Positions 46,330 through 53,805 of a stretch of DNA of 64,000 bases are shown here, piece after piece (the first letter of the stretch is position 1; each line of letters starts with the position of its first letter). Origin of the DNA: Candidatus Heimdallarchaeota archaeon (GTDB lineage Archaea; Asgardarchaeota; Heimdallarchaeia; Heimdallarchaeales; Kariarchaeaceae); assembly GCA_026702845.1 (NCBI GenBank), contig JADCLS010000002.1, forward strand, positions 399,432-463,431, written 5' to 3'. Made by a program: the position numbers and the translations under genes. Below the pieces are notes generated by a model. The model had not been told where the DNA came from, searched no databases, and saw nothing but the letters and a program-made list of their open reading frames with translations.

Positions 46330-47400
46330 ATGAAATTAAAGGAACACTTGAAAGTGGGAACGGTGGAAGTTGTTCCTGAAGATTCAGATGATCTCTATGT
46401 ATTATATAATATCATTACCGAAGGTGATAGAATAATTGCCAAAACAAGTAGAAAGGTGAAAAAAGGTACTTCTGGATCCGAAACTACAACGAGAATAACC
46501 ACTACAATTGAACTTGTCGTAATATCAACAGAATTCCATGGATTTGGTGAGAGTATCAGAGTAAAAGGAACAATTGCTTCTGCAGGGGATGAAAGTGTTT
46601 CATTGGGTAGTCATCATTCTATAGCTATAGAATTGAAAAAACCTGTGAGTATCATTAAGGATAGCTGGAGCAGAAGTGAATTGGAGGAACTTCGCGAATC
46701 GCAACTCGGTAATCCACTGGGTCTCATCATTCTTGTCATTGATGATGATCATGCATTAATAACTCAGGTTGGTAGTCATGCATCGAAAATTTTACTTGAG
46801 ATTGTGCCTGCTGTGACAAGAAAAGGTTCAGATCCAAACCAATATCAACAATCCTTGCAGGATTATTTTGAAGAAGTACTCAATTTTCTTAGAGATTTAC
46901 AAAAGCAAGGCAAAATTGAGCAGCTTGTTGTTGGGGGTCCGGGTTTTATTCATGAGAAATTCATGGAATTGTTAAGAAAATCTCTTCCTAACCTAATAAA
47001 ACAATCTTTGAATGTAGCTATTAAAAGCTCGGGAAGACCAGGAATTCAGGAAATTCTCAATTATCACCTACCTGAGAATTTTGTGGAACAAAATAAGGGT
47101 GTTCGACAGGCCGAGCTTGTTCAGGAAATTCTTGATCATCTAGGAAGAAATACTGGATTGGTTGCGTATGCCGGTGATGTAGTTCATGCAATTGAGATCG
47201 GAGCAGTAGAGAAACTGCTTATACTGGATAAAGAGCTTCATAAAAGCCCTGAGGAACGCAATAAAATTAATAGACTTATGGATGATGCTAGAACGATGCG
47301 AGGATTTGTCTCTATAATGTCATCAATGCATGATAATGGCAAAATAATAGAGGGATTGGGAAGCATTGTCGCAATCTTACGATTTCCAATACCGAAGTGA
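46330..47400 (+). CDS. pelA: Pelota (Dom34) ribosome rescue factor
   Basis: A 356-residue archaeal pelota. The N-terminal Sm-like domain (LKVGTVEVVPEDSDDLYVLYN), the central domain with GGPGFIHEKF in place of the GGQ of eRF1, and the C-terminal domain (EKLLILDKEL) are in order. It dissociates stalled ribosomes with a aEF1A/ABCE1 partner. Its TGA stop abuts exactly the stop of the convergent GPP34-like gene. Confidence 0.94.
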   Translation: MKLKEHLKVGTVEVVPEDSDDLYVLYNIITEGDRIIAKTSRKVKKGTSGSETTTRITTTIELVVISTEFHGFGESIRVKGTIASAGDESVSLGSHHSIAIELKKPVSIIKDSWSRSELEELRESQLGNPLGLIILVIDDDHALITQVGSHASKILLEIVPAVTRKGSDPNQYQQSLQDYFEEVLNFLRDLQKQGKIEQLVVGGPGFIHEKFMELLRKSLPNLIKQSLNVAIKSSGRPGIQEILNYHLPENFVEQNKGVRQAELVQEILDHLGRNTGLVAYAGDVVHAIEIGAVEKLLILDKELHKSPEERNKINRLMDDARTMRGFVSIMSSMHDNGKIIEGLGSIVAILRFPIPK

Positions 47401-48054
47401 TTATGCCCAGAGACCTGGATGATAATAAGCTAGATAATACTGATTTAAACGCAACCTTACATCATCAATACTCTCTATTATATTACAACAAAAACAACCA
47501 CGAGCAGCAAGTTCCTGCATTTTTTCTTGTAATGCATCCATAGAATCCTCAAATATCCAATCAGCATAATCACATGAATAAAGTAGACTTATGAGAGCCA
47601 GCATCTCCAAATCGTTCAAATTTCCACTGGCAATAATTTCATTGAGTTCCTCCTTAATTGAGTTGATAACTGATTCATCAGATATTTCATATTTTACCTC
47701 CTTGAAGATTTTAAATTTGCTACTAACCTTTTCTTTGATGATTCCCTCACGAATAAGTTGCCTGATGGATCTGGATGCTAGTTCTGTACTACGATCCAGT
47801 AGATTATTGATCCAATAAGATAATTTTTTAGGTGCAGGATCTGTGATGATTTCGGTCGCTTCTCGTTCATTGATCTCATGATCCTCATTAATTTTTAGTG
47901 TTTTTTCAGAGGTGAATATAAGATATGAATCTAGCACTAGATCAATCACATGAGCTGTTGCATACCCAATTTTAAAGTTCGTAGTATCAGGTAACTTAAA
48001 CTTGTTATTATTCAAAACTATGATAATGAACTTCTGACGAGTGTTTAACTTCAT
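47401..48054 (-). CDS. GPP34/GOLPH3-like protein
   Basis: A 217-residue soluble helical protein whose segment order follows the GPP34 (GOLPH3) domain. It opens with LNTRQKFIIIVLNN, then a helix IGYATAHVIDLVLDSYLIF (GALLLDLVLRG in the family), YWINNLLDRS, SIRQLIREGIIKEK (LVEKGVL in GOLPH3), and finally LEMLALISLLYSCDYADWIFED (RLLALIYLAHASDVLENAF in GOLPH3). GOLPH3 binds PI4P on Golgi membranes and tethers glycosyltransferases; bacterial and archaeal members are of unknown role. No alignment was possible, so it is a pattern-based call. Confidence 0.65.
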   Translation of the reverse strand: MKLNTRQKFIIIVLNNNKFKLPDTTNFKIGYATAHVIDLVLDSYLIFTSEKTLKINEDHEINEREATEIITDPAPKKLSYWINNLLDRSTELASRSIRQLIREGIIKEKVSSKFKIFKEVKYEISDESVINSIKEELNEIIASGNLNDLEMLALISLLYSCDYADWIFEDSMDALQEKMQELAARGCFCCNIIESIDDVRLRLNQYYLAYYHPGLWA

Positions 48055-48413
48055 ATTTACAGATAATAAATAGAGGTTTAAGTATATTAGTGTTTTATTC
48101 AGTATATCACCGAAATTAAAAATTTTATTTTATATTTTTACTTATGGTACTCTATTACTATAAAATATTCTATCTTTCGATAATGATAGCGTAGATACAT
48201 TGTACTTTTCCCAAAGAAATAATTTTTCATAATAAGCTAATATCGTGTTTAATTGATAAAATTCGTCTGATTAAACGCGTAATCAAACTAGTAAAATCTT
48301 CTTTCATTTTCCTAAAAAAATCTACTAACTCTAGAATATTCAATAAATAGACGGCAGTAATAGTATTCAGTAGCACTATAATTTTTCTGACAATTATAAA
48401 TCTAGATAAAAAT

Positions 48414-48430
48414 TATACAATTTTTGTATA
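48414..48430. repeat. Short perfect palindrome
   Basis: TATACAA, three T, then TTGTATA. Seven-base arms in an AT-rich noncoding region; either a hairpin or a protein-binding site. Confidence 0.35.
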
Positions 48431-48574
48431 GTTGATTTCAAACTGAATTTAACATTCAAAACATATTGAAAAGTTTATATTTTCACATTACAGTTGATTT
48501 ATAGCAGTATATATTTTTCACCAATGTTCAGTGTTCTACAAAAAATGAATTGAATCTATTCAAAACAAAAGAAA

Positions 48575-48586
48575 TATTTATATATG
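48575..48586 (+). promoter_or_regulatory. Predicted TATA box for the winged-helix regulator
   Basis: TATTTATATATG preceded by AAAGAAA, a good BRE-TATA match. Predicted transcription would start at about 48610, inside the repeat boxes. Confidence 0.5.
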
Positions 48587-48607
48587 TATAAAGCCATTGA
48601 ATAGTAT

Positions 48608-48661
48608 TGAACAGTCATTGAATAGTCAGTGATCAATGGTGAATGCTGAACAGTCACTGAA
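48608..48661 (+). repeat. Three copies of a TGAAYAGTCANTGA box
   Basis: Copies at 48608-48621, 48619-48632 and 48647-48660 read TGAACAGTCATTGA, TGAATAGTCAGTGA and TGAACAGTCACTGA. They cover the predicted transcription start of the winged-helix gene, so they look like an operator for autoregulation. Confidence 0.55.
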
Positions 48662-48694
48662 AGCTGATTAATCGGTTCATTGAGGTACAACAAA

Positions 48695-48970
48695 ATGCTC
48701 TACGAAATTCCCCGGCTTCCCAAATCTTCTAAAAAAATTCTCCTTCTCCTGGCCGCAGAAGGCACCCTTACTCAAAAAGAGATTATAGCACTGTCAGGTA
48801 TTCCAGCAAAAACTGTTAGATATGCACTCAAAAAACTTGGTGAAAGTGATTTAATTCTAACTAAACCAAGCTTAATGGATATGCGATCATCATTTTACTC
48901 TCTCAATCATGAATTTGACAATCTCATATCGGTACATGTCGAAGAAGCTAGAAATCTTGCAACAGCATAA
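48695..48970 (+). CDS. Small winged-helix transcriptional regulator
   Basis: A 91-residue MarR/ArsR-like DNA-binding protein. The helix-turn-helix TLTQKEIIALSGIPAKTVRYALKKLGE is followed by a wing (SDLILTKPSLMDMRSSFYSL) and a short dimerisation helix. There is no metal-binding cysteine motif of ArsR type. The ATG at 48695 has GAGG 10 bases upstream; an upstream TTG at 48680 is less likely. Three repeat boxes in the leader suggest it represses itself, and the ArsC gene 73 bases downstream may be co-regulated. Confidence 0.85.
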   Translation: MLYEIPRLPKSSKKILLLLAAEGTLTQKEIIALSGIPAKTVRYALKKLGESDLILTKPSLMDMRSSFYSLNHEFDNLISVHVEEARNLATA

Positions 48971-49043
48971 TAATAATTTCACACCCCTACTCGGATTCTC
49001 AGATATTAAGTTTTAATAAATAAGTAAATTTAAGTAGCTTATA

Positions 49044-49451
49044 TTGAAAAAACGGATATTATTCATTTGTACACATAATTCAGCAAGATCTCAGATGGCT
49101 GAAGGCTTATGCAATGCCTATTATGGAGATAATTGGCATGCTTTCAGTGCAGGGACTGAGAAGAGTTCTATTAAACCTGAGGTTTATAAAGTGATGAACG
49201 AATTGAACATCGACATCAGCAATCAAACTTCAAAAACTATTGATATTTTTATTGACTCACCATTTGATCTTGTGATCACAGTTTGTGATTCTGCTAAGGA
49301 AGCCTGTCCCTTCTTTCCTAGCTCAAAAAAGACGATTCATGCTGGTTTTGAGGATCCCTCAGATTATCCTGAAAATCAAAAGTTGTCGAAATTTAGAGAG
49401 GTTCGAGATCAAATTAAGCGGTGGCTGGATGAATATCTAAATAATTACTGA
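49044..49451 (+). CDS. arsC: Arsenate reductase, thioredoxin-coupled LMW-phosphatase type
   Basis: A 135-residue ArsC of the low-molecular-weight phosphatase fold. The P-loop CTHNSARS carries the nucleophilic cysteine. VCDSAKEACPFFP gives the two relay cysteines seven residues apart, and DPSDYPE holds the general acid aspartate. These features separate ArsC from tyrosine phosphatases. It starts with TTG. No arsenite pump gene (ArsB/Acr3) is adjacent. Confidence 0.9.
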   Translation: MKKRILFICTHNSARSQMAEGLCNAYYGDNWHAFSAGTEKSSIKPEVYKVMNELNIDISNQTSKTIDIFIDSPFDLVITVCDSAKEACPFFPSSKKTIHAGFEDPSDYPENQKLSKFREVRDQIKRWLDEYLNNY

Positions 49452-49502
49452 TTACTCAGTCGATGATCTACCATCTCAATGGAATGATACAAATAGGAGA
49501 GA

Positions 49503-50270
49503 ATGTTATCATTATATATGTCACTTATCATTACAGCCTCTGATTGGGGTGAAAAAAGTTCTGTTTTTCATGCTCAAGTGAAGCAAGTGCTACCTGAAAA
49601 ACATCAGTACATTGCACTTGATTGGCATGAAAGTGGTAAAAATCAAGAAAGAAGCGATTTTATAGATACACGAAATGGAGAGAAAGTTCTCCTGGATCTT
49701 GCTGAAGTTCTACTCAAGCAGATAGAGATTGGGATACGTGAGAACAAAAAAGTTGTGATCATAAGCAAGGGGAGAGGAAGTCGTATTGTGGAACAAGTAC
49801 TCACCTTAATAACTGGATTGGATAGAATGTATGTTAAACTCCATCACATAATGCTAGTACCCAATTTTGGAGAATATAAAAAGGCCAAATGGGGGAAGGT
49901 AGCAAAAGGTGTACTTGCACTTGGTGTGACTGCAATCTCGGCCAGTTTACTCCCAGGTAAAACAAAAGGGATAATCGGAGCAATTGGTATAGGAACAACA
50001 TCAAAATACTTGAAAACCCATACTATAGGGGATATTCTTTCAGAGGATTTAGACTTAGAACATTTCAAATTTGCAGTGGCAGAGAGACATATCCTTCAGC
50101 ATATTGATCAGATGCAAATCGATCTAGGTAAATGTAAATACTATTTATCAACTGCAGATCAAAATGAAATTAAAAATATACTCAATGAAAACCTGCATTT
50201 TTCATTCAAAACGAAATTTGGAGAAAAATCTGAGGATATGGTGAAAATTCTTCATAATATCACAAAATAA
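49503..50270 (+). CDS. Hypothetical protein with hydrophobic hairpin
   Basis: A 255-residue protein I do not recognise. The N-terminal half has an alpha/beta pattern (SLIITASDWGE, then KKVVIISKGRGSRIVEQVL) that recalls alpha/beta-hydrolase-like proteins, but no complete catalytic triad can be pointed to. A hydrophobic/glycine-rich stretch at about 139-170 (VLALGVTAISASLLPG and IGAIGIGTTSKYL) could be a membrane hairpin. The C-terminal about 80 residues are soluble. GGAGAG precedes the ATG. It is expressed in the direction of the aminotransferase downstream, 47 bases away. Confidence 0.65.
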   Translation: MLSLYMSLIITASDWGEKSSVFHAQVKQVLPEKHQYIALDWHESGKNQERSDFIDTRNGEKVLLDLAEVLLKQIEIGIRENKKVVIISKGRGSRIVEQVLTLITGLDRMYVKLHHIMLVPNFGEYKKAKWGKVAKGVLALGVTAISASLLPGKTKGIIGAIGIGTTSKYLKTHTIGDILSEDLDLEHFKFAVAERHILQHIDQMQIDLGKCKYYLSTADQNEIKNILNENLHFSFKTKFGEKSEDMVKILHNITK

Positions 50271-50317
50271 ATAGCTTTCGTAGATATATTTGAATAATAA
50301 CCGCAGAATTCTATAGC

Positions 50318-51466
50318 ATGGAAGGAATACATCGCGATGATTTTCCTATTTTACAAGAAAAAACTTACTTCAATGCTTGCTCAACAGGAGCACTAGCAAC
50401 TCAAGTCAAGAAAGCAGGAACACAGTTTCTAGAGGATTGGGATTCATATGGAGGTATTGCCTGGAATATTGAAGATGGTTGGACGGATCAAGTTGAACAA
50501 GCAAGGAAATTATTTGCCAAACTAATTGGTTCAAAAGCAGAAAATGTTGCCTATTTTTTTGGAAATTCAACAGCCATTGCCTCAATTATGTCTAGTATTC
50601 CATTTAAATCCAATGATAATGTGATATTCAATAATCTCGACTTCCCAGCAATTCCAAGCAACATAATGGCTCAAGCATCAGGAAACTTAAAATATAAAGT
50701 GATAGAATCCGTAAATGAGAAAACTGTAGATCTTAATCAGTACAGAAAAGCTATTGACAATAAAACTAAGCTAGTCACTGCATGTGAGGTTGTTTCAAAT
50801 ACAGGATTCAGAATTGATACAAAGGAACTAATGGAACTAACATCTGAAGCGGGAATTCCACTGTTTTTGGATACATACCAGAGTACAGGAACTATTCCTC
50901 ATGATGTATCTAAAACGGGAGTCGATTTTCTTGCGTCAGGTTGCTTGAAATACCTAATTGGCGGATTTGGAATTTCTTTTTTGTATGTAAGGGACGATTG
51001 GATTGAAACCATGGAACCTCTCTCTATAGGATGGATGGGCGTGGATAATCCTTTTGAGGATCTATTCAACTCATTACGTACTTCACTTCACAGGCCCTCT
51101 GATGCCCGTAAATTCCAATTTGGAACACCATATCCAGTAGGTGCCTATACCGCCGTAGCTGGTATGAAAAAGGTTGATAGTATTGGTGTGAATAGAATAT
51201 ACAAACATAACATGAACATCACCCGAGAATTGATTGACCTGGCACTGGATGCAGATTTCACATTACTCAATCCCACTGATGATGACAAACGAGGAGCAAT
51301 TGTCAACATTCAAATTAAAGATGCCAAAAATAAAGCAAAATATCTTCAGAACAACAATTTTGTCCTTGATGCAAGGGCTAATGGGCTACGTGTTGCCCCA
51401 CATTTCTACAACAATTCTGATGATATATATCTACTATTTAATGAGATTCAGCAATTTGAAAAATAA
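50318..51466 (+). CDS. Class V aminotransferase-fold PLP enzyme
   Basis: A 382-residue PLP-dependent enzyme of the aminotransferase class V/cysteine desulfurase/kynureninase fold. It opens with YFNACSTGALATQV, has the PLP-contacting aspartate in FLDTYQSTG and the Schiff-base lysine in SGCLKYLIGGFG. No desulfurase active-site cysteine loop is apparent near the C-terminus. The substrate is not predictable. Neighbours give no pathway. Confidence 0.87.
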   Translation: MEGIHRDDFPILQEKTYFNACSTGALATQVKKAGTQFLEDWDSYGGIAWNIEDGWTDQVEQARKLFAKLIGSKAENVAYFFGNSTAIASIMSSIPFKSNDNVIFNNLDFPAIPSNIMAQASGNLKYKVIESVNEKTVDLNQYRKAIDNKTKLVTACEVVSNTGFRIDTKELMELTSEAGIPLFLDTYQSTGTIPHDVSKTGVDFLASGCLKYLIGGFGISFLYVRDDWIETMEPLSIGWMGVDNPFEDLFNSLRTSLHRPSDARKFQFGTPYPVGAYTAVAGMKKVDSIGVNRIYKHNMNITRELIDLALDADFTLLNPTDDDKRGAIVNIQIKDAKNKAKYLQNNNFVLDARANGLRVAPHFYNNSDDIYLLFNEIQQFEK

Positions 51467-51623
51467 AATAGGTGTCAGATTCAGGATCAATGAAGATGAG
51501 AAGCATTTATAGAAGAACATATTTGAGATTTTAATCGTCAGTTTATTCAACCTTCTCTTCATTTTTTGCATTTGATCACATCTCAGAATTGGACCTTATT
51601 AAGACCTAGAGATCACAACACCT

Positions 51624-51977
51624 ATGGATCATTGTGTTGATTGTAACCGTTTTCTTACGAATGGATATTGTGGGTCATGCAAAATGATTTACCGATATGA
51701 ATACAAACAATCAGAACTCTGTGGAAATTGTCAGATGGGAAATATTGTACCTTTAACATCAGTTTCAAAAATTCGATATTCATGTAACTATTGTAATGTT
51801 CATTATTTCTTTACAAAATATTATGTGGATGATACTCAAGAAATCAATGAGTATATCCAAAGTTTTGAGAAAACTTGTGATGAGTGCAGGGGAAAAGTGG
51901 TTATTGACAAGGACACTAAGGAATTAGTATGTCTATCTTGTGGTTTAGTGTTTGAGCATCCAATAATGATGAATTAA
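51624..51977 (+). CDS. Multi-zinc-ribbon protein with TFIIB-like C-terminal ribbon
   Basis: A 117-residue protein with four CxxC-type units: CVDC/CGSC near the start, CGNC/CNYC in the middle, then CDECRGKVVIDKDTKELVC...CGLVFEH at the end. The last one has the spacing and the C-terminal LVFEH of TFIIB zinc ribbons, but the cyclin folds of TFB are absent. It could be an orphan transcription factor or a scaffold. Start ATG at 51624, stop before a long inverted repeat. Confidence 0.75.
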   Translation: MDHCVDCNRFLTNGYCGSCKMIYRYEYKQSELCGNCQMGNIVPLTSVSKIRYSCNYCNVHYFFTKYYVDDTQEINEYIQSFEKTCDECRGKVVIDKDTKELVCLSCGLVFEHPIMMN

Positions 51978-52012
51978 AATTTGCAAACCATATGTAGCGC
52001 TATAAGCAAATG

Positions 52013-52062
52013 GAATCTCAATTCTGAGAATACATGATTTTATATCAATAAAATTGAGATTC
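52013..52062. repeat. Long-arm inverted repeat between zinc-ribbon and OB genes
   Basis: GAATCTCAATT at 52013-52023 is exactly complementary to AATTGAGATTC at 52052-52062, 28 bases apart. The left arm continues into CTGAG, which could also pair with its own CTCA. It may be an RNA hairpin at the end of the zinc-ribbon transcript or a regulatory site. Confidence 0.45.
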
Positions 52063-52168
52063 ATTCTATATTCTGATTTTTCGGTAAAATCTCGGAGAGT
52101 TTTTGGATAAAATATTGCTTCTAGTAAAAACATGCGACTGAACAATTAATATATCATAAGATCAAAAG

Positions 52169-52501
52169 ATGTCTTGTTACATGAAGATCACTGATTTAAA
52201 GGCAGATCAGACATTTGATTTCATTATCGCACGTATACTCTCTCGAAATGGACCTAAGCCTGTTATGGTGAAGGGGCAGAGGAGATATGTGTGGGAATTA
52301 CTATTAAGAGATGCCACGGGAACGGTTATCTTGTCCCTATGGGGGGCAAATACAGGAGAATTATACAAATTGAATTCAGTTATAAAAATCGTAAATGGAT
52401 GGACTAAAGTCTTCAGAGACCAATACCAAATATCGCTTGGTAAAGAAGGAAATATCCAAGTCATGCCTGATGATCCTACAATCCCAAGAACACTAGTTTA
52501 G
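52169..52501 (+). CDS. Single OB-fold nucleic-acid-binding protein (SSB/SOSS-B-like)
   Basis: A 110-residue OB fold with FIIARILSRNGPKPV, then VWELLLRDATGTVILSLWG and INGWTKVFR-like (VNGWTKVFR) strands that match the single-stranded DNA-binding SSB/SOSS-B family of archaea. The acidic C-terminal tail of bacterial SSB is lacking. The ATG at 52181 would give the common MKITDLK opening and is an alternative start. It overlaps the convergent PhzF-like gene by 9 bases. Confidence 0.82.
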   Translation: MSCYMKITDLKADQTFDFIIARILSRNGPKPVMVKGQRRYVWELLLRDATGTVILSLWGANTGELYKLNSVIKIVNGWTKVFRDQYQISLGKEGNIQVMPDDPTIPRTLV

Positions 52502-53389
52502 GTATAGTAAACCATTTGATACTAGAAAACATTTGCCTCCAGTTAACGTTCGCTTCAATGTACCATGATCAATCTCTATTGAATTGTACAGCTTTGAAGG
52601 CCTACCCATCTCATATCCCTGTTCAGTTATAAAAGAGAAGGAATTTAAAGTTGTATCAATCAATCCTGTCTTAATGAGAGCCATCGCAAGGGCAGCTTGT
52701 GCAGAACCAGTGGCAGGATCTTCAATTATCCCACTCTTAGGTGCAAATAATCTTGCTCGAAGTGTTCCTCCATCTCCAGGATCCATGCAAAATACATAGG
52801 GTTCAAAACCTAATTCATCAAAATCATCCACTAATCTTTGAAAATCAGGTCGTAAATTTTGAAGAATAGATCTAGATATTACTGGAATAAACAAAAATGG
52901 TAGGTCTGAGGGTGCAATTTTGAGTAATGGTACATCTAAAATATCTTGTTCCTCAATACCAAGCAGGGAGGCCACTTTTTTCTTATCCTCAAATTCGCCC
53001 AGATCTTTAGGGGGAAATTGACACATTGTTACAAGGTCTATATCAGTATCTCCTTCTATGGATACATCTATCATCCCAAGGGATAAATCTAAGGTGAGAC
53101 TAGATCTAGGGGAGTTCTCCTTCCTCCAAAGGTGCTCCAGAATGTATGCTGTACCAATGGTAGGATGCCCAGCAAATGGGATCTCTCGTTCGGGTAAGAA
53201 AATTCTCACTCGTGCCCCAATTTCATTGATTTCATCTACAAATGTACTTTCAGAGTAGTTAAATTGCTTAGCAATGACCTGCATTTCCTCATTAGTAAGT
53301 GAGCCATCTGTAATAATGACACCAAGCTGATTACCTCCTCTGATACCTACTTCTGAGAATACATTCACTGTGAAAAATTCATAGCTCAT
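52493..53389 (-). CDS. PhzF family isomerase
   Basis: A 298-residue PhzF-fold protein (diaminopimelate-epimerase-like two-domain fold). GGNQLGVI and the catalytic glutamate in NYSESTFV are present, as is DPATGSAQAALA in the second domain. Family members isomerise small hydroxylated acids, and phenazine synthesis is not implied. Function in this organism is unknown. Confidence 0.9.
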   Translation of the reverse strand: MSYEFFTVNVFSEVGIRGGNQLGVIITDGSLTNEEMQVIAKQFNYSESTFVDEINEIGARVRIFLPEREIPFAGHPTIGTAYILEHLWRKENSPRSSLTLDLSLGMIDVSIEGDTDIDLVTMCQFPPKDLGEFEDKKKVASLLGIEEQDILDVPLLKIAPSDLPFLFIPVISRSILQNLRPDFQRLVDDFDELGFEPYVFCMDPGDGGTLRARLFAPKSGIIEDPATGSAQAALAMALIKTGLIDTTLNSFSFITEQGYEMGRPSKLYNSIEIDHGTLKRTLTGGKCFLVSNGLLYLN

Positions 53390-53487
53390 ATCGTTGTATT
53401 CATGATTACATATTATATCGCTTTCTCAGGTGCTCAGTATTTAGAGTGTTTTGATCATTCAGATTTACACAAACATTTAATATCCTA

Positions 53488-53805
53488 ATGTACATAGATA
53501 ATCTGATGAGTTATCAAATAAGCATCAAAAACATCCAGACTAGATTAAAAAGACTCGCTCTTCAAGATGGGATGATTTCAGATGAAGAGACTACTCTGAT
53601 GGATAATGTTTGTCATAACATCAAGGAGTATTCAGATTTGGTAAAAAATCATCATGAAACTGGAAAAGTTAGCTCAGATGAACTTTTTGAGAAAAAAATG
53701 TCCATTATCGAGGAGGTATACTCTATAGCTAGGAATGATACTAAGATAAGTGAAGATGAAAAAACCCTACTCAAAGAAATCTGTTCAATAATCATGAATC
53801 TGTGA
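53488..53805 (+). CDS. TerB-like helical protein
   Basis: A 105-residue helical protein with two related segments, LALQDGMISDEETTLMDNV near residue 24 and ARNDTKISEDEKTLLKEI near 81. This DG..S..E / ND..I..E pattern resembles TerB-like (tellurite resistance) domains, which bind metal in some members. No other ter genes are present. The start may instead be ATG 53506. The 3-prime 21 bases overlap the uvrA end on the other strand. Confidence 0.6.
   Translation: MYIDNLMSYQISIKNIQTRLKRLALQDGMISDEETTLMDNVCHNIKEYSDLVKNHHETGKVSSDELFEKKMSIIEEVYSIARNDTKISEDEKTLLKEICSIIMNL

Larger units (their letters stand above)
48055..48694. other. 640-base AT-rich noncoding stretch
   Basis: The longest gene-free stretch of the window. 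It contains no protein-like reading frame and no tRNA-like cloverleaf that I can see. It holds a short palindrome at 48414-48430, a TATA-like element at 48575-48586 and three repeat boxes at 48608-48661, listed separately. Confidence 0.6.

Noticed and set aside
48055..48694. Possible CRISPR array or tRNA in the large noncoding stretch
   Set aside because: Repeats are too short and irregular for CRISPR, and no cloverleaf with T-loop consensus could be traced.
51945..52145. 66-residue minus-strand frame between the zinc-ribbon and OB genes
   Set aside because: It overlaps the zinc-ribbon gene end and the inverted repeat at 52013, has no promoter or ribosome site, and no recognised motif.
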